A stretch of DNA of 64,000 nucleotides. It comes from Norana najaformis. Its lineage: Eukaryota; Annelida; Clitellata; Crassiclitellata; Hormogastridae. The translations under genes and the position numbers were made by a program. Below are positions 1 through 10,400 of the stretch, one piece after another (the stretch's first letter is position 1; every line of letters starts with the position of its first letter). The stretch spans positions 9,250,856-9,314,855 of the forward strand of contig OZ029929.1 in the NCBI GenBank assembly GCA_964023275.1, in the 5' to 3' direction. A model generated the notes under the pieces. That model did not search any database. It was not told where the DNA came from and worked only from the letters and a program-made list of their open reading frames with translations.

Positions 1-175
1 AAATGCTAGTCCTCCTGCCTCGTCCCATGACATCTCCAAACATCCAATGTTGTCTCTGATGATCTCTGGCCAGTTCTTCCTTGGCCGTCCCTTCCTCCGT
101 TTCCCTTCAGGAATCCAGTTCATTGCTTGAATGGCTCTTCTATCTTTGCTCAGATAAATTATATGTCCCATCCAT
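1..175 (-). mobile_element. LINE reverse-transcriptase C terminus (RTE/Nimb-like, clade uncertain), cut by the window edge
   Basis: On the minus strand a frame reads DRRAIQAMNWIPEGKRRKGR, then PRKNWPEIIRDNIG and MSWDEAGGLAF. This is the typical end of RTE/Nimb-type LINE proteins (GRP.KxW....R.D....). The copy with AETWTLT at 55890 has a related end. Confidence 0.75.
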
Positions 176-654
176 TACCTCACACTTATTGTGACAGACT
201 GTTTCACTCTCACCTTTGAATGTGGCTCCACCTTTTGCTGCAACCCACTTGCCATTGACATAGGATTTGTCGCGTAAGAACCCGAAAGTGACGAAACGAA
301 CCAGAAAGGAATTTGAAAGAACTATTCGTTGCTTCAGCAAAGTCTGCAGCATTTTGTATACAAGAAAACTGGTGTATTGTAAAACACAAGATGTAATTTG
401 ACACACAAATGAAAAACTCTGATCTTTCACTATAGTCTCCACATAGAGCTCTGCACTGCCCCAAATCCCCAACACATACAACAGAAACATTCCATCTCAG
501 CAGCATCAGATTGGCTTTCCAGACTGGATCTCTCACTGATTTAGTGGTCTTATGTTGTTGAATACCAGTGAATGTGCTGCAGTCTTTTAAACTTATGTGT
601 GGTGTTGAGAATTTGCAGAAATAGAACAGATTTGTGGTTAAATCTTGGTGTGGC

Positions 655-1310
655 TTTGGCAAAGCCCTTGTAATTGTAATCTGACATTTATAAAGTGCCA
701 CTTCAGGAATAGACTCATCAGAGGCGCTCCTGACCTGAACCAGTGAGACCACTGTCAAACAATACAGACTTCAGACGCTTGCGAAACTGCGGAAGGGACA
801 AACTGAGGAATTCAATCCGGACCTTTTGGGGAAAGGCTATTCCAGCTATCAGGTCCAACTTAGGCAAAGCTTCTAGACTGCGCTGTAGCAGTGTGCATAT
901 GAGGGACAGTCAGGAGTCCAAGGGAGGCCGACCGGAGAGTGCTACGGCCTGGAACCAAGGAGACCGAAATGCAGAAGTCCCTAAGATATGATGAAGCAGA
1001 GCCAACGAGACAATTACGCATAAGCGTTAGGATCTTGAACTGGATACGCTGCTGAATGGGAAGCCAGTGCAGAGTGTCCCGCATAAAGGAAGTTATATTG
1101 CCATACCTGGGGACGCCTCCAATAAGACGGGCAGCAGCATTGAGAACAGACTCGAGCTTGGAAATATTGGCAAGTGAGAGTCCAGCAAAGATAGCGTTAC
1201 CAAAGTCCACCCTGGTGCAGATAGGGGCATGAATTAGAGTAGTAATGGCATGAAAGGAGAGGGAGCGGCGGATGGTACGAAGCTGACGAAGGTGGTAAAA
1301 TCATAATAGT
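655..1310 (-). mobile_element. CR1-like LINE 3' half
   Basis: On the minus strand it reads VDFGNAIFAGLSLANISKLE, SVLNAAARLIGGVPRYGNIT and LHWLPIQQRIQFKI, the C-terminal reverse-transcriptase signature of CR1/L2-type elements. The 3' end near 655-740 holds aaatgtcagattacaattac. It is truncated and no longer has a full frame. Confidence 0.8.
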
Positions 1311-1744
1311 AAACTCAAAACAATTAAAAGCTAGTGTATTGCATCAGGCTATTCATGATGTGCATTGAAGACGGAGCTTTTGCTATTCTAGCAAGATCCG
1401 AATCTAATGGCAAGGTTTAGATGTGCAGGATATCAACGTGAACTTAGCATAATACAGGAAAACTAAGATAAACAACAGACTCAGTTTCAGTACGGTTATC
1501 AGAGTTAATGTTATTAATTTATTAAATTCATCATTTATTCATGTGTACAATGCTCATTTGGGGCAAAATGCCATATATAATATATCGGCCTATGCATGAA
1601 CTCATTTGAAAGGTTGCAATATGAAGGAGGCAAAAAAGTCTACACTAGGCACGTTTCACGTACTCAAAGTGCCAAGTACAAGCTTCTCTGCCAATTATAA
1701 TAAAGCACAGTTAGAAGTATATACAATGCAAACAAAGGCATTAT

Positions 1745-1835
1745 CTAATCGTAATCCCGATATTTCTACAACGCCCAAAGAAAGCCACGTCATGGGGACC
1801 AGCTTATCCACAGGCGCTCAGTCAAAACAAAATCC
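1745..1835 (-). repeat. Dispersed repeat A (LINE 3' UTR), minus copy
   Basis: Contains ggcgctcagtcaaaac, ggggaccagcttatcc and cgatatttctacaacgccc. The same order occurs at 39215-39310, where it adjoins a LINE coding remnant, and inverted at 2120-2195, 2940-3025 and 42568-42655. Confidence 0.7.
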
Positions 1836-2119
1836 ATAAACAAAGTGTTCGGTTTTCATCCTTTTCATCTAAACCTTATTCTCACAACAAATTACAATGT
1901 AAGCAACCTTTATTACACCACATAAAAATCTATGCACATGTCAAAAGATAATTTAATGACACCTGTTTTCTCTGGACCGTTCTTACATGAGATTAAGCAG
2001 ATATAACCCCTCTCACCACCGCAGCTGTAAACAGCGTCTGTAAGCACCATACCTCGTGGCCATCTGACTGTCCGCCTGCCTGACCATTGGATCGTGACCT
2101 GAACCGAATCTGACCTTAC

Positions 2120-2195
2120 CTGTCTATCTATTTTGTTTTGACTGAGAGCATGTGAATAAGCTGGTTCCCGCGATGTAGTTTTCTCTGGACGCTGT
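2120..2195 (+). repeat. Dispersed repeat A, plus copy
   Basis: Contains ttttgttttgactgag, tgtgaataagctggttccc and ttctctggacgctgta. It is interrupted at its 3' end by the LINE at 2190. Confidence 0.65.
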
Positions 2196-2536
2196 ATACA
2201 AGGCTCTTAATGGTCTTCTACCAGACTATATATCCGACTTCTGTATTCGAACAGCCGACAACCAGAACACATATCAGCTACGGTCCTCGTCGAGGAATCA
2301 ACTGCATGTCCCGCGTTCTTCCAAGAAGTTCGGCGAACGTTCCTTCACTGTTGCCGGACCCACTGTGTGGAACAGTCTTCCTGAGAATGTGACGAATGCC
2401 CCATCGCTGGACACATTCAAGTCACGACTCAAGACACATCTTTTTAGGATATCTTATGACTGCAGTTGATTTTTGAACCCTTGTACTGCGCCCTTTTCTT
2501 CGGCCTCGGCTGTGCTACGGCGCTATATAAATTGTC

Positions 2537-2603
<67 letters not shown>
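2190..2603 (+). mobile_element. LINE 3' end with (TTA)n tail
   Basis: One frame from about 2194 reads KALNGLLPDYISDFCIR, then FGERSFTVAGPTVWNSLPEN and TFKSRLKTHLFRISYDCS with stop at about 2468. This is the C terminus of an L2/CR1-type reverse transcriptase. The 3' UTR ends in ggcgctatataaattg followed by (TTA)n at 2537-2602. It is 5' truncated and among the better kept LINE pieces here. Confidence 0.85.
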
Positions 2604-2604
<1 letters not shown>

Positions 2605-2939
2605 CATACAATCCCGAGATTACGATTACCCTCGCTACAGAATTGCTAGGTTTCAAAGTCATAATTCCTCTTTTGCGAATATTCTAACCTTTGCGGTGCA
2701 AAGCATTTTTGACTCAATCCACAAACTCGGCAGAGGAAACCTAAAACTTAATATTCGAACTATAATCTTTATAAACTTTGAATTTGCATTTCTCAAAGTC
2801 GTTGCTCTCCGAGCACAGCTCGGCTTATACTCAGAGTGTACTCTGGAACAAAAGCGGGTAGAATAAGAAAAATCGAATACTGAGTATATTTGGTAAACTA
2901 GCTATTATTAATTGCACAGTGTTTGTTTACAGTGCATAA

Positions 2940-3025
2940 AATTGCAGATTTGAATAAAACGGTTCCCGCGACTTGGCTTTCGTTGGGCGCTGTAGAAATC
3001 TCGAGATTACCATTACGATTACGAT
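2940..3025 (+). repeat. Dispersed repeat A, plus copy
   Basis: The text ggttcccgcgacttggc, gggcgctgtagaaatctcg and the terminal attaccattacgattacg show it ends in an (ATTACG)n-like tail. Confidence 0.65.
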
Positions 3026-3219
3026 ATGTTTTAACCAGCATAAGGTAGGCCTACTAAAAGTATCCAGCGCCCCTAGATCTGAGTCGATATCGGTTTTCGA
3101 TATTTCCTCGGTATTTTCTCAAAGTCGGTTGGTATCGGTTTGGTTTTTTACTATAAGAAATTTTTATGTTAAAAATTATGATGTTCAACTTTGATGAACA
3201 GTTCTTAAAATGTCTGTAG

Positions 3220-3685
3220 TTCTATACATTGGCTTTACATTGGCTTCCTGTTCAGCAAAGGATTTGTTTCAAATTAGGACTTACAGTTTATAAAACATTG
3301 AACTATGGCCAACCACAATACTTGAAATCAACCCTTATTCCCCAGACTTACCATTATTCCGCAAGGTCATCTGATTGTCTTTCTCTGGTCATACCTTGGG
3401 CTAGAACTGTTCTTGGTAAACGAGCATTTTCGGTTGCTGGACCAAAACTTTGGAATTCCCTCCCTGTGTCAGTTCGTTCTCTCAGTCGCTCCTGTCATTT
3501 CGTTCTCAACTTAAAACTTACCTGTTTCAAATAGCTTATCCACTATAGGCTGCCTCTCTGTCGTGCTGACTGACCTTCTGGATATCGACCTGATTGTGAC
3601 TTGGTATTGGTGTGCCATCGGTTGATGCCTTGTGCATTAGACACTGGCGCATTAGAAGTTGCTAATTATTATTATATTATTATAC
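3220..3685 (+). mobile_element. LINE 3' end with ATT tail
   Basis: Reads LHWLPVQQRICFKLGLTVYK, then GKRAFSVAGPKLWNSLPVSV and LNLKLTCFK with stop near 3534. The 3' UTR (gtgccatcggttgatgcc...cattagacactggcgcatt) ends in (ATT)n. The same 3' end is seen at 58021-58170. Confidence 0.85.
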
Positions 3686-4413
3686 CGACGCCTCATAAAG
3701 AATGAAGCAACTACTGGAGCACCATATTTAGGCTAATGCTAGGCCTACATTACTATAGTTTTGTCCAGTAATTAGTCCAACAAGTTCAATCTTCATTTAT
3801 TCGTCGTCTTCCACTCAAGATTTGAAATTTACTGTAACAAATGGCTCAAGAAAACATCTCCAGCTTATCTGAAGACGCACTTGTTAGATAGTCGTGTCTC
3901 AGCAACTTCGTAAGGTTCTTTAAAGGCATTTATATAGCGCCTGCTTTGTAAGTATTCAGATAAATACATGAAAACTGTACATGTCGCAATTCTTCACCAA
4001 CTGGCCACCCTGTATAATTATTATAAAGTGTTGCAACTAGAATAGAATATTGGGCTTGATGAGCACTTCCGAGAGCTGCAGTCAACAAGTTTAATGCCTT
4101 TTCTAGATACAGATTTCCACAGTTGTTTACAAGAACATCGAAGATGTATGAACTGTGACGTCATTTTAGTCTATGTTGTTACTTTCAGTCTATGTTGTTA
4201 TTTTCATGAGATGAACTTAATCCAACTTCGTTTAGACAGGCATTGGAATACAGTAGTTGTGTCAAAATTGATCCCATAATTGTAAAATTATATTTTCAGG
4301 CAACAAAAGAGACTGGCATTACCCCGTTATGTGAATTGTCATCATTGCTGAATACTTTCTCATATGTCATCTGCTTCTGTGACTTTTATTCCCAGATTTG
4401 TACAGCTGTCACG

Positions 4414-4818
4414 ATGGTTCTAGCCATGAAGAAGTTAAATCATTTTCATAATGCATTTGGCTTATTATATTTGAAATACAGAACTTTTGAACTGACAAGA
4501 ACCGTGAATTTCATCTACAAATTTCCAGCTGAAGCACGCACAAGGTTATATAGTTCATCACTTTCACCTGAATGTTTTCGTTCAATTTTCACTTCCACTG
4601 AAAAAAGTTTCCAGACATCGACTGGCATCTCAGTTTTTCCAGTACTGCTGTCATCGAACCGTTTAAATCACTCTGATGTGGAACCAACTTTGCCACAGGT
4701 GAAGGAAGATGACCTGGAAGAGAGCCACGTCCGAGGAGCCGGCCCCGGTGGTCAGTCGGTCAACAAAACGACCAACTGTGTTGTCCTCAAACATAAACCA
4801 ACTGGTATTGTTGTTAAG
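4414..4818 (+). CDS. MTRFR: MTRFR coding exon 1 (GGQ exon)
   Basis: Codes for the mitochondrial leader and the GGQ loop. It ends ...GIVVK at AAG followed by GCAAGT. Reading on past this point leaves the family similarity at once and reaches a stop near 4899, which confirms the exon end. Confidence 0.9.
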
Positions 4819-5428
4819 GCAAGTATCTCTATTGTTTTCTATGTTGTCATAGTTGCTCTGAGAAGCTTAATAACTTCAGATTACATTGTGGCGTTTTAAC
4901 CATGCATAGCAACAATCCAAGAGCTGTTTCCTACCATCGTACTGAAACTGAATTGCATTCTTTCACTGTAATTTTAGCAGATTTTAAGTTGCATTGATAA
5001 GTTGTCATGAGATTGTAGTTTGATATCTGACCATATCCGCAAAATGTTGCACAAAATTGTCGGTCTAGTATTCTTCATTTGCTACTACTTAAAGGTTTAA
5101 AACCTAAGGGATCACTTCTACTGGTCTTTGGGTGTTACAATTACTACCACTAAATGATTCTAAAAATAATAATATTGTGCTTATCATTATTATAATTATA
5201 ATATTATTTTATTTGCTTTAGTGCCATTCAAGTCGTTCACTGGAGACAAATAGGAAACTGGCAAGAATCCGTTTGCAGGAACGACTGGATTGGTTCTACA
5301 ACGGGGAGAACAGCATTGCCGAGCAGGCCAAAAGACAGGCTTCCCAGAAAAAGCGGGAGAGGGAAAAACGGACTAGGGAAAGACTGGAGAAACTGCGAGC
5401 ATTTAAGGAACGAGAAGGACTTGACTGA
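4414..5428 (+). CDS. MTRFR: Mitochondrial translation release factor in rescue (C12orf65-like), two coding exons
   Basis: Class I release-factor-like protein that rescues stalled mitochondrial ribosomes by hydrolysing peptidyl-tRNA. Coding exons are 4414-4818 (135 codons) and 5222-5428 (68 codons plus stop), giving 203 residues against 166 in human. The GGQ catalytic motif is in RGAGPGGQSVNKTTN near residue 113, followed by TGIVVK at the end of exon 1. Exon 2 opens CHSSRSLETNRKLA and contains FYNGEN, then a Lys/Arg/Glu-rich helical tail, as in C12orf65. There is no stop-codon recognition domain, as expected. The start MVLAMKKLNHFHN opens a basic, hydrophobic leader suited to mitochondrial import. 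An acceptor at about 4299 suggests an upstream 5' UTR exon. Homology and phase 0 force the intron donor to be AAG|GCAAGT, a GC-AG intron. The gene ends tail to tail with the GTSE1-like gene. Confidence 0.93.
5222..5428 (+). CDS. MTRFR: MTRFR coding exon 2
   Basis: The acceptor is tttgctttag, phase 0. It codes for the conserved CH..R....NRKLAR block, the FYNGEN motif and the basic C-terminal helix with many Lys/Arg/Glu residues, thought in the family to enter the ribosome. The stop TGA is at 5426-5428. Confidence 0.92.
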   Translation, partial: CHSSRSLETNRKLARIRLQERLDWFYNGENSIAEQAKRQASQKKREREKRTRERLEKLRAFKEREGLD

Positions 5429-6940
5429 GTGTTGTAATGTATTGGTCCTATACTTCTGAACCAAGGTTCAAATCCTGATGTGTAGACCGTACTGTAACGG
5501 AGGCCTGTTATTGATCTGTACAAACTGTCATGATGGACTGGATTGATGATGACATATTTGTGCTTCAGGCAAAAGATCCTAAATCCCAGGAACTATCTTT
5601 AAGATCCATATTGATGAAGGCATGCAATAGCTTAGTCATTATGTGATCTGTCGTCTGTCATCATCATAGTCATTGTCTTAGTCATCTTGCTAACAGAATG
5701 AATGCTTCATAATTTATTACACTGTCTAGGACAGGGATTAGCTTCTACCGTAAGAAGCTTCTTATGTGCTCGTGATAGAGAAAAGTGGTTTACAATGTCT
5801 TTACTTAAGGCAGAATTATAGAATCAAAAATACATGTACATATCTTTGTGTTTATGTGCCATTGTTTAGGTCTCTTTTTGTAGTTGAGTGTCATTCTGTC
5901 GGCCTTTGTGGCTATGCATCTACCTTTGTTTGTTTGCTTTGTTATGTATCTAATTGTTTGTGTGTTTGTCCACACCTACGATTCCTCACCTAGCTTCATC
6001 TTTCTATGCCTCTATTTCACCAGTGGTTGAAGACCACTCTATCAGATCATGGTCGTGTATTGTCATGTCGGGAGAACCTCTTGAGTTTTCTTGAAGAGGC
6101 GCTAGATAAATGAGCACTTACAAATTACAAATGTTTGATGCTGTTATATAAATGCAGATGGTACCTACAAGTCGAAATGGTTTAAATAAGACAATATTAA
6201 CGATGAAAACACAGCGTAATGGATGGAATGTCCAATTTAATCCTACACATTCAGTTAAAAACCACTTTCACAGTTTCATTTCTGTTCCAGTCTATTGATC
6301 ACAGACTTAGAAATGCAGATCCTTAGCACAAAAAAATCACAATCTGATGAAATGACAGCAAACAGACATATGCCTCACTGCATGGTTTTCAAACCTATGC
6401 TAAGCAAATGCTTTGGTTAAATACAATATACATGTAAAAGTTTAAGCAGAAGCAGATGCTGCTAAATTTCTCAACCAAAAGCTAACATGAAAGACTTGAT
6501 CAATATCGATTGACTAACAGACTAATGAATGTCAACTTTATCACGTTTACTGCTATAATTCATCATACCTGTAGCAATCACCGTTGTTCAATAATTTATC
6601 AATTTTTTCAACGAGTTACCAGTAGTACGTGAACTGATCACAAGCACATTGATCTATAATCTCAAGCGCTATCTAAGTATCTGTGTATGTTGAATCAGTC
6701 ATCATCAAAATCAGCTTCACAGCCTTTTATCCAAATCAAACTGAACCACAAAACTGCCAGTGAAGTTTCAAGTGTGTGCATGTATCAACTTTAAAAAAAT
6801 GAACATCACTAAGAACCTTTCGTATGTACTGTTTTTTTTAAATTTTTTACTTTTAAAAATAACACAAATATCTGCATCCATAATAAAACTCCCTGTCCTA
6901 ATTCTTTACATCAAAGTGAAACTCTCTGACAATCTTGTTA
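5429..6940. other. Tail-to-tail intergenic region with both 3' UTRs
   Basis: Lies between the convergent stops of MTRFR and the GTSE1-like gene and must hold both 3' UTRs. It is AT-rich with no convincing coding frame. The text near 6055-6125 resembles a worn retroposon tail (gaggcgctagataaatg). I could not choose poly(A) sites with confidence. Confidence 0.5.
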
Positions 6941-7474
6941 CTACTTTTTTGATTGGTCCCGTGATTTGCCTGCAGCAGTAGTCTGGTTTCCCACTTTCCT
7001 TGGAATGCTTTGCTTTGGGCGAAGTTTTGTAACTGCTGGCATGTGAGGAAGATTAGCACCATTGTCATCCCCAGTTTCTTTCTTTTCCTGCCTTCCAGGT
7101 GCTTGCTTCTGAGGAAGACTTCTAGATGGTTTCAGTGCAAGGGCTTTCGTTTTTTCTGCCAACGTTTCCATGGACTCTGCCTTGGATGTAATGGGGTGCC
7201 TCATTCTCGGCCAACCTGCAGGGACAGAGGGAGTTTCCAGACTCCGTGTGAGCACCTCAAAGGTTTTGGGGTCAGCACTGTGCTTTGGTTGAGTGGATCC
7301 ACAAGGTGGCAGTATGCTGACCTTTGACTTTGGTGCATTCAGCAGAACTTTGCTGTCACTGGCGGAGCTTGATGCAGTGGAGTTTCTGGAGTTGTACAGG
7401 GAATCTGTCTTTGGCTTTAGCGAAGTGGCTGAAGCACCAGTTCTTACAGTTCTCTGCGACGACGCTCGTCCAAT
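6941..7474 (-). CDS. GTSE1-like terminal exon
   Basis: The acceptor is gttgaatgtacag, phase 0, and the exon opens IGRASSQRTVRTGAS. It is 177 residues rich in Ser, Pro, Lys and Thr with almost no predicted fold. Highlights are KVSILPPCG, RPKQSIPRKVGN and the end SRDQSKK. Composition and placement fit the disordered microtubule-binding part of GTSE1. The stop TAG is at 6943-6941. Confidence 0.8.
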   Translation of the reverse strand: MGRASSQRTVRTGASATSLKPKTDSLYNSRNSTASSSASDSKVLLNAPKSKVSILPPCGSTQPKHSADPKTFEVLTRSLETPSVPAGWPRMRHPITSKAESMETLAEKTKALALKPSRSLPQKQAPGRQEKKETGDDNGANLPHMPAVTKLRPKQSIPRKVGNQTTAAGKSRDQSKK

Positions 7475-10400
7475 CTGTACATTCAACATTAAAATGCAAC
7501 CCCTGGTTAAGGTAATTCTTCTATTATTATTATTTTTATTATTACCATATTATTACCACTGTAATTGAAACAAACATTAGTATGGCACTTCTTAAGAATC
7601 TCTAGATCATTTTATAAATGGCTGTCATTAAGATGGAAAAATCATCCTTTTAGTCCTGGATGACAGAGTGCTACCTGCATTATATGGAACTGAGTGAATA
7701 CTGGTTGGAAGCTGTTGGTCCACTAGCCATAATGTGAAGGTTAAATGTGCAGCAGTGGGGAGAAGTATGATCACCTCAAAGTGTTGAGGGCTGAGCCCTC
7801 ACTGATACCAGACCCTGAAGCTTGCAGCATAATGCAGTTTGCAATTGTTAGAGAGTATATACACCAGAAACTTGAGAAAGTGGTTAACAATAGAATGTCA
7901 TGGTGCTAAACATCAAAGAACAGTTGGAATCAGTTCGAAAGCACGCATTAATCGTTAATTTAGATAATTAATTTAAGACAGAGTTGCATTTTATTAAGCT
8001 AGAGACAGGGGGAGGAAGTTACTGACAATAACAATAATCAATCTGATAAATAATTGTAATAAGTGTAAATATAGAGAAGTTGAAGCATATACATACTCTA
8101 CCATTTTTTACCGTGAAAAAATATAAAGTGAATTTTTATCGGTAACATCCAGATTTTTTACCAGTAAAAAATTCATTTCACATCATTAGGTGTATATATG
8201 TATGTACTTAAACACATTTAAGCAGCATCTTTAGCAACCTCTTTTTAACACCCTCTCATGGGTGCAAAAACATGGCTGTCTGACAGAAGTGGAAAAGTGT
8301 AACTTGAGCTGAATATGTTTATTGCATTGTTTATGTGGAACAATTTGTATTTTCAGTAGTAAAATGTTCCCAGAAAACGATGCAATGTATGAGAAACCAC
8401 AAAGCAGACAGAAGGGCATGCTTGTGGTTTCCTATCTGGCAACCAAATGCATTGTTCATTAATCAAGCTGCTGAAAACAGGAATGAAGAGCATCCCGATG
8501 TATTCTGAGGTTGCATCCGACTTTCAAGTCTCCAAAGAGAAGAAGCTCTAAATTATTCTGCCCTTGACCAGAACCAGCGTACTGGCTCTCACATAGTCAA
8601 AACATTCAAAAATTATGGCAGATGAACAAATCTGATGGTGCGGCTTAGGATGTACCGATGCCACTGTATCCTGAACTTCAGCAGGACAGCATTGCAACAG
8701 TCTAATCATGCCAGAATGAAAGAACAAACTAGAGTCACACAGGCACCAAATGTCCAACAGTAAAACAGCCAGGTGTGCAATGCTCTAGAGAGGTTAACTG
8801 GGTAAAGAAGAGTGGAAAATACTCAGAAAGTTGATTTACTGATAACTTTATTCATCTTTTGATTAACTTATTGACTGCAATCAAATATTTAAACATTTAA
8901 AATTAAACAGCTGACCAACAAATTAATTGGTAAACTAACCAAAGTTTTCCCTTTACTCATATCAGTTAAGAGTTGTTTCATGGACGTCGTCCTTTCACCA
9001 ACTTGAATTTGTTTCTTTGCGGTCAGTTGTTCAGCTGAAACCGATGCCTTTTTCTCCAATTCCAGACAGACGGACTTTTCCGACTCTGCTCCCCAGAAGT
9101 GTGCATTGACATCAGGAGCAACTCTGTTCGTTGGAGTTGAAGTCGCTGCTATCGCACGTTCATCAGTGACAATGCCCTCTGGTGAGAACTGCTCGTTCTC
9201 TTCACCACCACTGCCACTGGGAGACACTACGGCTCCATTGGTGTCCACATTGCACGTGTGTTGTTTTGCATTGGCAAGTTCAATTCGTACAGCGATTGTG
9301 TTGGCTTGCTCAAAAATTTCAGCCATCTGGTGGGCATTCAAGGGACTAAGAGCCTTGGCCTCCTTGAGATGACTGAAGCTACTCTTGAATCGGTCATTCA
9401 CTTCTGCATCACTAAATTAAACAATTAATTCATTTTAAAATACATTACTAGAGTTTCACTATTGTCATATAACTTTATTAATATTATTGTCTCTATCATC
9501 GTGTGTTGTCTTCATGGGATTCGGCATTGCTTCTGTAATGTAACATACCAGTAATCAGAAACTTTGTTTATCTATCTTTGATTTCAGTTGCTTAATATAA
9601 GCATAAAAATATTGACCACTGTTAGCAGACAAAGTTTACAACATTAAATTTTAAAAATGAAGTCCTATGTGTAAAGAATATGAAATAATAGGGTCAGATG
9701 ACAAAAATTCTAATCTGGTCATTTGGCTGATGGCATCCTCTTGTATCAATCACAAAGTTTTTTTCTCTATGGTGATGCTGCATGGACTAGTAAGTAACAT
9801 TCATTTGGCTTTGACTATCATGTTTGCCTAACTGTGCTGTCTAACAGCTACTGTAAAATAGTCTTTGAAATAGCTTACATTGCAGTGGGTTGTGATGAAA
9901 CTTCAAAATCTCGTCCTTCCAAATCAATTAGCTTACTAAGTGACACTGGAAGTACAAAATTAACATACAATTAGCTTACTAAGTGAAACTAAAAGTACAA
10001 ACTTAACATACAGTTAGCTTATTACGTGAAAGTACAAATTTGAAACTGAAACCAAATAATTAAGAATTACAAATTAAAACTCATTGCAATTTCTGAATGC
10101 ACTGCATCTACAGTCGACTTTGATGATATCTCATGTGTGCTTTATCGACGGAGCTGTTCTCAATCTTAGGTTGAAAAATGAGCAGGGTCAAGGCCATTGA
10201 GTCACTAGAGAGAACCGTGTACATTTAGGTCCAAATACATGCCACAGCTTCAGAATGCGATGCTATCTTCCAGCTACACATAAGGTTTAGTCAGCTGCAT
10301 GGGGCTTCGTTCAACTGCAAACAGACTGTAGCATGTATGTAACAAGGTTTAGAATAATGCTGTAAGAGGTTCTTAAAAGTATTTTACAAAGGTTCAGATG

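Noticed and set aside
9106-9372. Plus-strand open frame opposite the GTSE1-like core exon
   Set aside because: Antisense shadow of a coding exon; no motif or start context.
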